Assembly (NCBI GenBank): GCA_037176905.1
Contig: JBBBWG010029721.1
Location: forward strand, 2,457 to 51,930
DNA length: 49,474 bases
Direction of reading: 5' to 3'
Source of the DNA: Azolla pinnata
Taxonomy: Eukaryota > Streptophyta > Polypodiopsida > Salviniales > Salviniaceae
Shown here: positions 23,711 through 33,790 of the stretch, piece after piece
How the letters are laid out: each line of letters opens with the position of its first letter
Numbering within the stretch: position 1 is the stretch's first letter
Made by a program: the position numbers and the translations under genes
Notes under the pieces: generated by a model
The model's database searches: none
Seen by the model: the letters and a program-made list of their open reading frames with translations, nothing else
What the model was told of the DNA's origin: nothing

Positions 23711-26140
23711 CTAACCCTGAGCTAGCCGCCTCCGACCTCTAGCCTCCAGCCTAGCTAATCTGGAGTTGACCCGTGAGCTAGTAGTCCTCGTGGCGGATTG
23801 CTTCGCAGGCCGGACTTCGGGCAGCTCCCTTGTACTGCGGATCTGCTAATGATGAGAAGCATTTGAGAGACGATTAGAGAGAATAGAATGGGATTAGGGG
23901 TGATTATCCACACCAACCAAACACCCCCCCTAAGCGAAGACCGAAGATGAATCTAAAGTATAATTTGTGTCCCATATCACACATGTTATTACCTCGGTTT
24001 AGACCTCAGGAATTGACAAGTATAGATCCGATAACACAGAGTCGAGCCTCGCCCAAACAAGTCTTAACAACGTCTCACTAGGTAGATAAGTTTCATTTAT
24101 ATAAATCAACTTCTAGGGCTCTCTAAGCACTAGGTGTGTTCAAACCCGTCCAATGATGGTATGCATGATAAACTTGCTTATCATGCCCTTGAATTCGTTC
24201 CCTAAGGTTACGTAATCTCCGCGTGCTTGTTCATCGTCGTTGCTCGTCCATTGCACTATTCTTTTAAACTCAAAAACCTTAAGCCGAGCTCTGACAGAAG
24301 ATTTGCAGCAGATCAATGGCACACCCCCAAGCGCTCCCTCTGTGTACTTGTTCATGCTCCTTCTCTTTGGCTCCGCCTCCGATACGAAATGGGTGCACCT
24401 CGGCACGAACAATGTGCGCCCCGGGTACATGCACGATTTCGCTCGCTTCCGCAACCATGCGTGGCGATGCGCATTGTATCGTCGCTCGTGGTTCCGTGCG
24501 AGGTGGAAGTTTCATGAGCCCCATTATCTCGAACTCTGGCGAATTAGGGCTTCGGGGTAACTCTGTGGAACCTTCATCTTTCTCCAACTAAGAGGAAAAA
24601 GAAAAAAAAAGAAAACACTACAGCAAAGGAATCATGGGCAATAAGAGGACCTCAATCTCGCCCACGATGCATCGTCATGCACGACGACAAGCCCACTTCT
24701 AACCATTGCCATGATGGGAACGATGGCGCGGACGAGCTTGTTGTTTGATCACCGGCAAACACGGAACAAACCGATGAATGATCATCGATCGGGTAGCTGC
24801 CATGGCCCTCTCTGCATAGATCCATCATCAGAGCATGTGCACACATACACTCTATGGATGTGAATGCATGCATGTATACGTGGGAAGCCAATCATGGCAC
24901 CTTCCACGAATGACATGGAGTAGCCATGTCTCGGCTTCCCGCCCGCCCTCGTCAACAACATGCATCTACGAATTCCGCGGGGCACGAACGAGAGCAATGG
25001 ATTTGATTTGATGATTGATTGGATGTTGCCAAGCCTAGGCACAGCCGGGTCAATCGGAGAGCCCGAATGCCACATGACATGCATGTCTGGTGGCATCTGC
25101 ATAGCCATTGGATGCATGCGTGCGTGCCGACATTCTACAGCGATCGAGATAGAGTTAGCAGAGAAGCTAATCCCGACCATGAAACAAGACTTTGATTGAG
25201 TGTCTCCGAGTTCCAAGGGCCGGACTCCGGACATTCTTCGCGCAATACGTCTCTGTTTGCTATGCCACAAAGTTGAGGGAGCCTCCGAGTCTGGAACGAG
25301 ACGTCGCAGATGCTGCCTCGATATTCCTCTGGAAAGAATCAGCTCTCTCTATCTCTCTTTGCTCCAGAGTGTCAAGGCATCGAGGTCATGGGTTCGAATC
25401 CACTCCCTGGCTGCGAGCGCAACGCCCGCATTACATGCATGCAAATAGGGGAATTTCCTTCCATGGGCATATATGCCTAATAAGAAGGGGAAATATGCCC
25501 ATGCAAGACAGAGTACAGAACAGAACAGCCAAGACAAAGCAGAGATCAGAAGAACAACAGACACAAGGCAAGACACGGTTGTGAGTCGGCTAAAAGAGAA
25601 AGGCCATGCCCTGCCATGGACTACATCATCATCAACAACAACATCAGCATCACTACGACCGCCATCGCCACCACCATCATCATCACCATCACCATCATTG
25701 TCGGGCAAATGGTCATAGAATGTCGCAGACTTCGACTGGGGATAGGGCCATGGAACTGCATCATCAGCATCAGCATCAACATCAGCATCAGCATCAGCAT
25801 CAGCATTGCCACCATCACCATCATCACGATTCACCACCACCACCATCATCAAGCAAGAGATGGTCACAGAATGTCGTAGAAGTCGACTCAAAGGGATAAG
25901 GGCTAGAAATGTAAATTCCTAGCTTTTGGGGACTGACAATTTCTCTCCAACGCAAAGGAGTTAAAAACATCCGAAATGGAAACGAAAAACAAAAAACGAG
26001 ATATGTTTATTTATATATATCTGCTAAAAAGAATGTAAAATGGGAATAAGGGCAGATTCAAAAAAGAAGAAAAGGGAAAAAAGAAAAAACCGAACAGAAC
26101 AAAAATGCACAGGCCGGAAATAGCTTCTTTTTGTGTGTGT
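23711..26140. other. Intergenic repeats and microsatellites
   Basis: No recognisable gene. Composition shifts several times. Some open frames at 24140-24590 and 24780-25590 lack known domains. CAT/CAG microsatellites at 25622-25690 and 25760-25850 sit in a local duplication, since the phrase AGAATGTCG(C/T)AGA occurs before and after the second one. A tRNA B-box-like GGTTCGAATCC occurs at 25391-25401 without an A box. Confidence 0.4.
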
Positions 26141-26149
26141 GTGTGTTTT

Positions 26150-26650
26150 TTTTTGTTTTTTTGTTTTAACAAAAGGAAAGCGATTGGTTTATTTATTTAT
26201 TATTTTCGTTTTCTTTTTTTTACCGGTTTTCTCCTCGACAACGACCCGCGCTGCTGACGTGGCGCGTCGACGTGGCGGGGCGCCCGCCGACGTGGCAGCC
26301 GGGCGGGAGGCGGCGGCCGGATGATCCGCGCGATCGGACGGCGGAGGAGGATCCGTTGACCGTTGACCAGCCGTCAGATGAAAGCGGGCCCTTTTCCTGG
26401 TCAAAGGTGAGGGGTTGGACCGTCACTTTAAATGCCACCCAAGTCCCAACACAAGTGCATATTTATATTATAAATAATATAAATAATATAAATAATATAA
26501 ATAATAATAGTATTTTCCATCGGGCGCACACACGCACGTGTCAGGCTCCGCCCACATGCATGCATACATACATACATACACATGCACGCACATGCATGCA
26601 CACATACATACATGCATCATGCATGCATGCATGCGTACACAGCATGCAGC
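26150..26650. promoter_or_regulatory. Second ACGT-box / CATGCA module, promoter-like
   Basis: A T-rich ATTTATTT block is followed by ACGT boxes (TGACGTGG at 26255, CGACGTGG at 26268 and 26288), then W-box cores (TTGACC at 26356 and 26363, GGTCAA at 26399), four ATAAATAAT repeats at 26468-26500, and a CATGCA/CATACA cluster at 26555-26640. The order matches the VQ upstream region, including the shared phrase GACGTGGCGGGGCG. I see no gene that it clearly serves. Confidence 0.4.
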
Positions 26651-28080
26651 TCAATATTGCCATGTGAATATCTCATTGTGTCTGTGCTTGTGTCTATATC
26701 GATGTATTGTTGCCTTGCTGTAGTCGGCGTTCCGTGTATCAGAAGATTATCGGAGGATTTATCGGAAGATTTGTCAGAAGATTATATCCATTGATCATAA
26801 GATTCTTGTGTTTCTTATCTGTGAGCATAGATTTTAGTTGAGAATACATTCGTGCATTCGCATCCAAGTATATAAGAGCATTATTCGAGAATGAGAAGAC
26901 TAACTCCTCAACAGAAACCATTTGCTCTGTAAAGTAAAATATGTAAAATTAGAAATCAAAATTGTACAAAAAATAAACTCTGAAATATAAATAAAGGAAA
27001 AAAAGTTAGATTCAAACCCAAGTTCACAGCTCAAATTTATTTTAATTACCCACTTACTGACTACACTGAGCTTTATTATAAAGATTGTACTAAAAACTAA
27101 CATTTTTTGTACTTATAATATTCGCATTCGTCTATCATTCATATATTCACGTTTGATATTTTCAACTAATTCAGATATTACAATCTAGGTTTGTCAATAT
27201 CTCTAGTTGTAATCAAGACTGTTAGACTCATAAGTGTCTAATAGAGCTCAATATGTCTTTCACACGATATCATTTGAGTAACTCAACTAGATTGTAAAGT
27301 AAATTAGATCTATTTTTGTTAATTTTACCTTTCTGTTTGTCTAAGTTTCCTTTGTTTCCCTTTTCCCCGTATTTTATATTAATTAAAACAAGGTTATTTC
27401 TTCCTTGTTTTTTCAAAAATGTAGGAAAAAAATAATTATATATGTCAAAAGTTGTTTTTAATTAATAAAACAATGAAATAATAAAAGAAATTTGAGGTGA
27501 GCTTATACATACAATTAAAACTTACTAGGATAACATAAAGAGAGATTAAAGTAAGACTATAAAATAACACAATAATTTGCATATATTATGTGATATAGGC
27601 TTGTTCTATAGGAGAGCAAAAGGCGGTATTATCATTCACCCTGATAGCTCTTCCTCCTCCTACCAACAACCTAAATGTTTATAACATTTAAAGTAACTGA
27701 AATCAAATGTATGTAACTAGCAGGCAAACGTTTTTATTTAATACTAAAGAGTGGATCTTTTTCTCAAAAACAGAAGATAAAAGAAGAAACTTACTTCTTA
27801 TTGTATCTCCTTGATCCGATTTCTTTGATGAAGCTAGGTTGTCTTCCTGACTTACCCCGCATCCTCCAATTAACGCTAGATAAGGTCGATCTAGATGATA
27901 CTTCTATACCTATACGAGTTAATAGATATCGTATGTTCATTTGCAAGTGACTTGCGTTTTCAAATAACTTCCTCCCAAATTCGATATGCGTCAGTTGGTA
28001 GTCGATCTATGCATAGCTATGTCAAGAGGAAGTGTGCACATGTGTGCACGTGCTTATTCATTGTTTACATTGAAATCTAG
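26651..28080. other. AT-rich intergenic region
   Basis: AT-rich throughout, without coding structure. A 12-14 bp repeat of the type GGAAGATTTATC occurs at 26742-26785. Nothing else could be supported. Confidence 0.5.
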
Positions 28081-28089
28081 AGTGAATTC

Positions 28090-28700
28090 GGTGAACCCTA
28101 AACGCAAAACAAAGAACACTAATCCAAAACCCTAACCCTAAAGACTAAAGACTAAACCTTAACCCTTAACACTGAACCCTAAACCCTAAAGGCTAAACCC
28201 TAACCCTAAATTCTAAATGCTTAACCCTAAACGCTAAACCCTAACCCTAAATTCTAAATGTTGAACCCTAACCCTAAACCCTAAAGCCTAAACCCTAAAC
28301 CTATCTTGTCATGTTGTTTTAACACAAGCATATGTGGTCAGCATCATCATCATCGCCCTAAATCCTAATCCTAAACCCTAGACGATGAACCCTAACCCTA
28401 AACCCTAAACCTGGTAATCCTAAACCCTAAACCCTAAACTTGGTAATCCTAAACCCTAAACCCTAAACCCTAAACCCTACACCCTAAACCCTAAACCTGT
28501 TAATCCTAAACCCTAAACCCTAAACCTGTTAATCCTAAACCCTAAACCCTAAACCTGTTAATCCAAAACCCTAATAACAGTCATTCATATGTGGTAACCA
28601 CCACCACCATCAGCATCATCAACATCATCATCATCATCATCATCATCATCCTCGCCCTCTCCGTTTGCCCTAACCCTAACCCTAACCCTAACCCTCGCTT
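28090..28700. repeat. Interstitial telomere-like array, second locus
   Basis: Perfect and degenerate CCCTAAA units are interleaved with short spacers. From 28401 the pattern becomes a higher-order repeat of two or three CCCTAAA units plus CCTGGTAAT or CCTGTTAAT (period about 35 bp). A CAT microsatellite lies at 28600-28651, and five tandem CCCTAA hexamers occur at 28667-28694, close to the candidate exon at 28764. Confidence 0.9.
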
Positions 28701-28763
28701 TCGCCTTCGCGCTTACCTTCCGGCCCCTCTTCACCGATTCAGAAGCAGAAAACCAGCGCAGCA

Positions 28764-29010
28764 ATGCCTTGCGAGGGTTTGGATTCCTGCAAATCCGTCC
28801 CAATCAGCTCGTGCTTTGATCCGCTCCTCGCTGTACGGAGCTTCGCCACGGAAATCGCCAAGGGCCGTCCTCGCACCTCGCAGTCTCGCAGGCTCCCTCC
28901 GGTTGCTTCTAGCTCGCTGCGCGTTTCTTTGTCTACCTCTGAAGCAAACGGATCTGGTCCTCTAACCTGCAAGAAAGGAAGAGAAAAACATCCGCTTTCA
29001 GGCACACAAG
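28764..29010 (+). CDS. Possible first exon of an unidentified gene (organelle-targeting-like N-terminus)
   Basis: An open stretch from ATG at 28764 codes for 82 residues rich in Ser, Arg and Leu with few acidic residues (RSFATEIAKGRP, SSSLRVSLSTSE), then meets a consensus donor ACACAAG|GTAAGG at 29011. The composition is like an organelle transit peptide. Telomere-type CCCTAA motifs lie 70-100 bp upstream, which is common near plant transcription starts. I could not find the following exon. The SKP1-like locus begins 1.5 kb downstream, but nothing shows that the two belong together. Low confidence. Confidence 0.25.
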
Positions 29011-30583
29011 GTAAGGAAGCGAAAACTAGTACCATGTCTGCAGAATCGGTGAATCTATGAAGAAATGCAATTCGTAGTTTGTCCTACATTTGTCTTCTCT
29101 GGCTTGGCCATCGAGATTTCTTTGGCTTGCTAGTGACAATTCAGTGGCTCTGGTAGTCGTCTTCTCTGATTTCTGCTGAGTACATTCAGCGAGTCTGCAA
29201 GTTACCATCTCTGGTATTTGCTGGTCACATTCAGCTGCTCCTGCTCGCTGATTTCGCTGACCAAAAGCTCTCGGATTCTGCGGCTTACTTGTCTGACTTT
29301 GCTGATCTAACTTCTGCACTTCTTCTCTCACCAAGCCATAGCTCTCTCTCTCTCTCTAACTCAAATCTTTCTCAGAGAAATAATCCTGAGCAGATAATAA
29401 CTAGTCTCCAGAGAGTGGTTTAAGGTTTATGGAATGCTTGCTGTATTAGGTACCATGGAAAATGCGGTGCAACTCATAGCTTATCATGTACCCGATGTGA
29501 TAGAGCTCACATTTTCTGTGTTCTCTCTTTCTATGATTCTAGCTTTCCATTGTCATTAAAACGAGGTTTTACACTGCGTTTGAACTCATTTCGCTGTTTA
29601 TGATTTAGGCATTGCTTTGATGCAAGGGTTCTCGCATCTCTCGGATGAAACCAATCAAAATAAGACATTACGCCTCTTTCAGCAGGCATTGCGTTTTCTC
29701 TCTTTAATCATTGAATGGCGATTTAGATAGAAGTTAGCTGTGTACTGTCAATTGACTTCTCTCTTTCTCTAACTACTATGTAGAAGCTTGCGCAAAGTAT
29801 TTAGAGGAATCGTCTTCTAGTGTAGCTCCTGATGCATGTCTCTCTTTCATTCCTTGATAATCGAATGAAGAGAAGCTTGTAAATATTATCGCTTCCAATG
29901 GCTACCATGGAGGTTGCAAATCATGTAGTATTACTCCTTGTGATTCTTATTGCTGCTTAGTTTCTGTGCTTCCTTCTTAAAAGAAAGCATTTGCGCTGTC
30001 ATAGAAACCGTCGAGTAGAAAAGCCAGATGCTTGAGTGAAGGATTGATCATCAATGCTAACAAAATTTTGGCAATTATTGAATGGTTATATGCCTCTCAA
30101 ACCTCAATAAACGAATGGGTGTATGTTTTCAAACATCATGGAGGTTGCAAATCATGTAGTTTTACTCCTTGTGATTTTTATTGCTGCTTAGTTTCTGTGC
30201 TTCCTTCTTAAAAGAAAGCATTTGCGCTGTCATAGAAACCGTTGAGTAGAAAAGCCAGATGCTTGAGTGAAGGATTGATCATCAATGCTAACAAAATTTT
30301 CGCAATTATTGAATGGTTATATGCCTCTCAAACCTCAATAAACGAATGGGTGTATGTTTTCAAACATCACAGTAATTGAATGGTTATATGCGACTCAAAC
30401 ATCACAACAATTGATTGGCTATGTGCTACCTAAACTAAACGATAATCAAACGGATATATTCAATTGAAACTTCAACCATTGAATGGTGTTGTATGTAATC
30501 AAATTTTGCTTGCTACGATAGTTTGCATCATTACTTCACACATTACTTATCGTTATTTGTTGTTTCTATTGAAGAGCGTGGCT
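29011..30583. other. Intergenic region upstream of the SKP1-like locus
   Basis: No recognisable gene. The 29080-29330 stretch repeats CTCTG(A/G)(T/C)TT-like phrases and TCTGCTGA/TTGCTGGTCACATTCAGC. The main structure is the 231-bp tandem duplication listed separately. Confidence 0.4.
29906..30369. repeat. 231-bp tandem duplication
   Basis: The block starting CATGGAGGTTGCAAATCATG at 29906 is repeated nearly perfectly at 30137. The two copies differ at only a few positions. Shorter partial echoes of its 3' part (TGAATGGTTATATGC) follow at 30370-30400. The near identity shows a recent event. Confidence 0.92.
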
Positions 30584-32758
30584 ATGGAGAAAAAGGGCGT
30601 GAAGACTGCAGAAGGTCTTCATGAAGAAGCAGAAAAAGGAAGAGCAATGCTATGCCATTTCGTATTCAGGGAATTATTTAACAAGGTCAAAGGAATATCA
30701 AGAATGTCTCCGATCTCCCTACCTTCGCAGGTTACCTTCAGTGTTCTGAGGCTCATATTAGAGTATTGCAAGTTCCATCAGCTAGGAGGCATATCTAACA
30801 AGGTTACCCCTTTTTTTTCTCTTAGGGTGTGGTTATTACCTGATGATGATGATTACAAAATAGTCACATCTCTTCGTTCTTGTAATGAAACTTGGCAAAA
30901 GCATAATGTCAAAGCTCTCCCCTTCTTATGCTATAGAAATGGAAACTATTTGATGAGAGATTTGTACGAAGCATCTTTTTGATTTTAACAGCTGCAGCTG
31001 ACAGCCTTCAAATGAAGTCATTGATTGACTTAAGCAGTAGAACCGTGGCCACGGATAATAGAGGGAAAAACACCTGAGGAGATCCATGAAACGTTCCGTT
31101 TACCTGATGATTTGACCGAGGTGATGATTGCTCTCTATAAACTGGCATGGCTTTCATAGAATGATTTCTTTCGGCTTATAACTAGTCGAATTCTGCAGGA
31201 AGAGAAGCTTGAACTCCTAAAGAATGCAACTGAAGATCCTCAAATCAGGTTACGGAATAGACTCTATGCTAAAAAATGGAAAGAACTTCAGGAGAAGGAG
31301 AAGCTTAAGGTGCACACTATCATTGGGTCAGTTATTTCCAAAAGTAAGTTACCGTGCCCTCTGAAAAATTCTCTCTTGCACAGTATGGAACAAGATGGAG
31401 AAGTACAGGATCATTGGTCGTTGGAGGATTTGTTATATATATATATATATCTTCTACATTAGTTTTTGAGGCTGCAAGTTCGCAAACCTCAGCATTGAAG
31501 GCCCATTGCACCTTTAATTAAAGCAAGATCTCAGATTTTCTGTATGTTTCCACCAAGGGCTTTGGAACAATCTATATCAAGCATAAGTTAATGATATGGT
31601 TTGAGGTTCATGCTATATGGTATCATGTACAGCAAGTTAACATCCACTAGCTCCAAAGCTCGTGATCCTGCATATATATAATTGAGTACTGAGTGGATTA
31701 CTTCTGCACAAATGGTGTTAAATAGGTATTGTGCTGATTAAATGGCCATTATTCTTTGCTATGATCAATGAGGGAGCTCAGAAATGCAGACACAAGAAAA
31801 GATGAAGCAGAAAACGGTCCATCCTGAGTAATTATGTGAAGACACGCTGTTCTCTTAAAATTTGGAGCATGGAAAACAACACGCCAAACTTAAAACTACT
31901 TAATTTGGTAATTGTTATGCAAACTGCAGTGTGCAAAGTAATAAATTGCGATGCTAGTTTGCAGAAACAGTAAACTAGGTAGGCTTTGTAGTCCTAGTAT
32001 CTGTAACAGTATTATCTAATGGATCCTCAAGTAGTTTCAAATCTTTCTTGAGGTTTTTGATTATGATTTCTGAAGCTAAATTCAACATGGTGCAATTTAA
32101 TTAGGGAAAGTCGTCTATGCTGTTTCAGAAGTGTATCGCAAGGGAAAATTTGTGACTTCATCCCAGATGTAAAGAAATGTCAGTTTATAAAATGCTGAAT
32201 TATTGATGACTGAGCAATATTCTCTTTCTCTTCCTGTAGTCCGCAAAACTGGCAAAAGCTGAAAGTGCAGGAAAAAATGGAGAAAGAAGGAACCTTCAGA
32301 AGTTGAACTGCTAGAAAGTGCCTCCACTAGGCCACATTTGGTAAGTCATTAGAACTCATCCTTTGCGATTGTTGTTTTAAGTATTTACATCAGCTGCCTA
32401 AGTAAATAAAGCTTGATCTGCGTAGAAGTGGACCTGCATTGGCTAAATGTGCGTTTGAGAATGATTTGGATGAAGATGATGACTTAGATCCTATATTGAA
32501 GGAGGAATTGGACAGATATAAACCGTGACAAACTATAAAGCGTATAATGAACATACATTGCTGAAAAAGTTGTGATCAGATGACATTAATTATAACTAGA
32601 TAAGGTACACAGTATCTTATTCGGGTTGATTATACGCAAGCAGGGAGGTTGAAGCTCTTGCGAGGAGGCTAAATTTGGATTTGGTCTGGAAGCTTGTGAA
32701 TATCGATCAGACATCAAGAGGAGTTGTATCTGTACAGAAGTTTACTAGATTTTTATGA
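30584..32758 (+). pseudogene. Decayed SKP1-like gene, ASK20/ASK21 type
   Basis: SKP1-like proteins bridge cullin and F-box proteins in SCF ubiquitin ligases. Exon-like blocks: 30584-30802 (ends EYCKFHQLGGISNK), 30937-31120 (KLFDERFVR, AAADSLQMKSLIDLSSRTVA, then EGKTPEEIHETFRLPDDLTE in another frame), 31199-31309 (EEKLELLKNATEDPQIRLRN, then RLYAKKWKELQEKEKLK), and C-terminal blocks near 31390-31435, 32240-32340, 32426-32515 (FENDLDEDDDLDPILKEELD) and 32644-32758 (REVEALARRLN). This order matches the extended ASK20/21 family, not plain SKP1. Lesions: an extra base in 31051-31054; a block out of phase that runs into a TA microsatellite (31434-31450); an in-frame TAG at 32312; and an exon whose donor reads AT rather than GT at 32516-32517. 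No N-terminal YIWLQ-like start was found. Assembly error could explain one lesion but hardly all. Confidence 0.8.
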
Positions 32759-33308
32759 AGAAAGAAAATGCTAGAAGTAGCTTATAATAACAAATTTGTA
32801 GGACTCTGATAAGGAAGGGCTGAATGACGGACTTGCAAAGCTGGTCTTGTAGCACATGATCACTAATGTCCTCTATTTTTTCTTTTTGTTTCTCTAAAAT
32901 GCATATGATGAATAGAATAATCATGTCGCAGGTAGAAAATGGTAGAACTTTGCTGTTCGGGTTCTGCAAAAGAAAGGAGGGGTAATTTTGGGAAATTGAT
33001 AAAAATCTTCCCAAAGAAGAAGAACAAGAAGGAAGGCAAGAAACAAGAGGACAGAAAAAGAAGCAACCAACCGTCTTCTTTCTCAACTGAACCAAAGGGG
33101 GAGAGAAGGCAGTCTCTCAGAGAAAGTGTTCCCCACCCAGGCCATGGCTATGTCTGGCCAAACGACAAAAGCGTACATCCATGGCCATTTGCAGGGCATC
33201 CTCTCCTCTATATGGCCGCCGTTCATGCACCATATAAGGTTTGGGATCATAGCAAAAAGATGAAGGGGCTCTAATTCAGACGGGAAGCAGAGCCAGGACG
33301 ATGCTGCG
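32759..33308. other. Short intergenic stretch with an unassigned Lys-rich open frame
   Basis: An open frame at 32939-33274 on plus would code for 111 residues: a basic KKKNKKEGKKQEDRKR segment, then a His/Pro/Trp-containing tail (HPGHGYVWPNDKSVHPWPF). The basic run resembles the Lys-rich segment of ASK20/21 proteins, but it lies after the C-terminal block rather than before it, so it may be a coincidence. I do not call it a gene. Confidence 0.3.
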
Positions 33309-33790
33309 AGAAGATGATTGGATCACTGATGCAAAGCAATGGCCCTAGCAGCAGCAGCAGCAATCCTTCCTTCCACCAGACAACAACAACAACATGATGT
33401 CAACAACAACTATGACAATATGCTGTGGGAAGATGATTGGATCACTGATGCAAAGCAATGGTCCTAGCAGCAGCAATCCTTCCTTCCACCAAACAACAAC
33501 AGCAACAACAAGAACAACAACGTGATGTCAACAACCACCATGACAATATGCTGTGAGAAGATGATTGGATCACTGATGCAAAGCGATGGCCCTAGCAGCA
33601 GTGGCACATCCATCCTTCCACTAGACAACAACAACAACATGATGTCAACAACCACCACCATGGCAATGCTGTGAGAAGATGATTGGATCACTGATGCAAA
33701 GCAATGGCCCTAGCAGCAGCAGCAGCGCATTCTTCCTTCCTTCCAACAGACAACAACAACAAAAACAACAACAACAACATGCCGACATGG
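33309..33790 (+). repeat. Four-copy ~120-bp tandem array spanning the leader and start codon of the SINE-like gene
   Basis: GAAGATGATTGGATCACTGA occurs at 33309, 33429, 33557 and 33675 (periods 120, 128 and 118 bp). Each unit continues with CAAAGCAATGG (one copy CAAAGCGATGG), CCTAGCAGCAG, CATCCTTCC or a variant, and AACAACAACATG. The last unit's AACAACAACATG is the start codon of the gene at 33779. Earlier units carry the equivalent ATG plus ATGs within CAATGG, so the leader contains several upstream ATGs. Confidence 0.9.

Noticed and set aside
25391..25401. tRNA B-box-like GGTTCGAATCC
   Set aside because: There is no A box at the right distance upstream and the sequence cannot be folded by eye into a cloverleaf. 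It could be a tRNA-derived SINE remnant, but nothing else supports that.
25349..25891. 180-codon minus-strand frame with Asp-Ala repeats
   Set aside because: It is a translated CAT/CAG microsatellite with no conserved segment.
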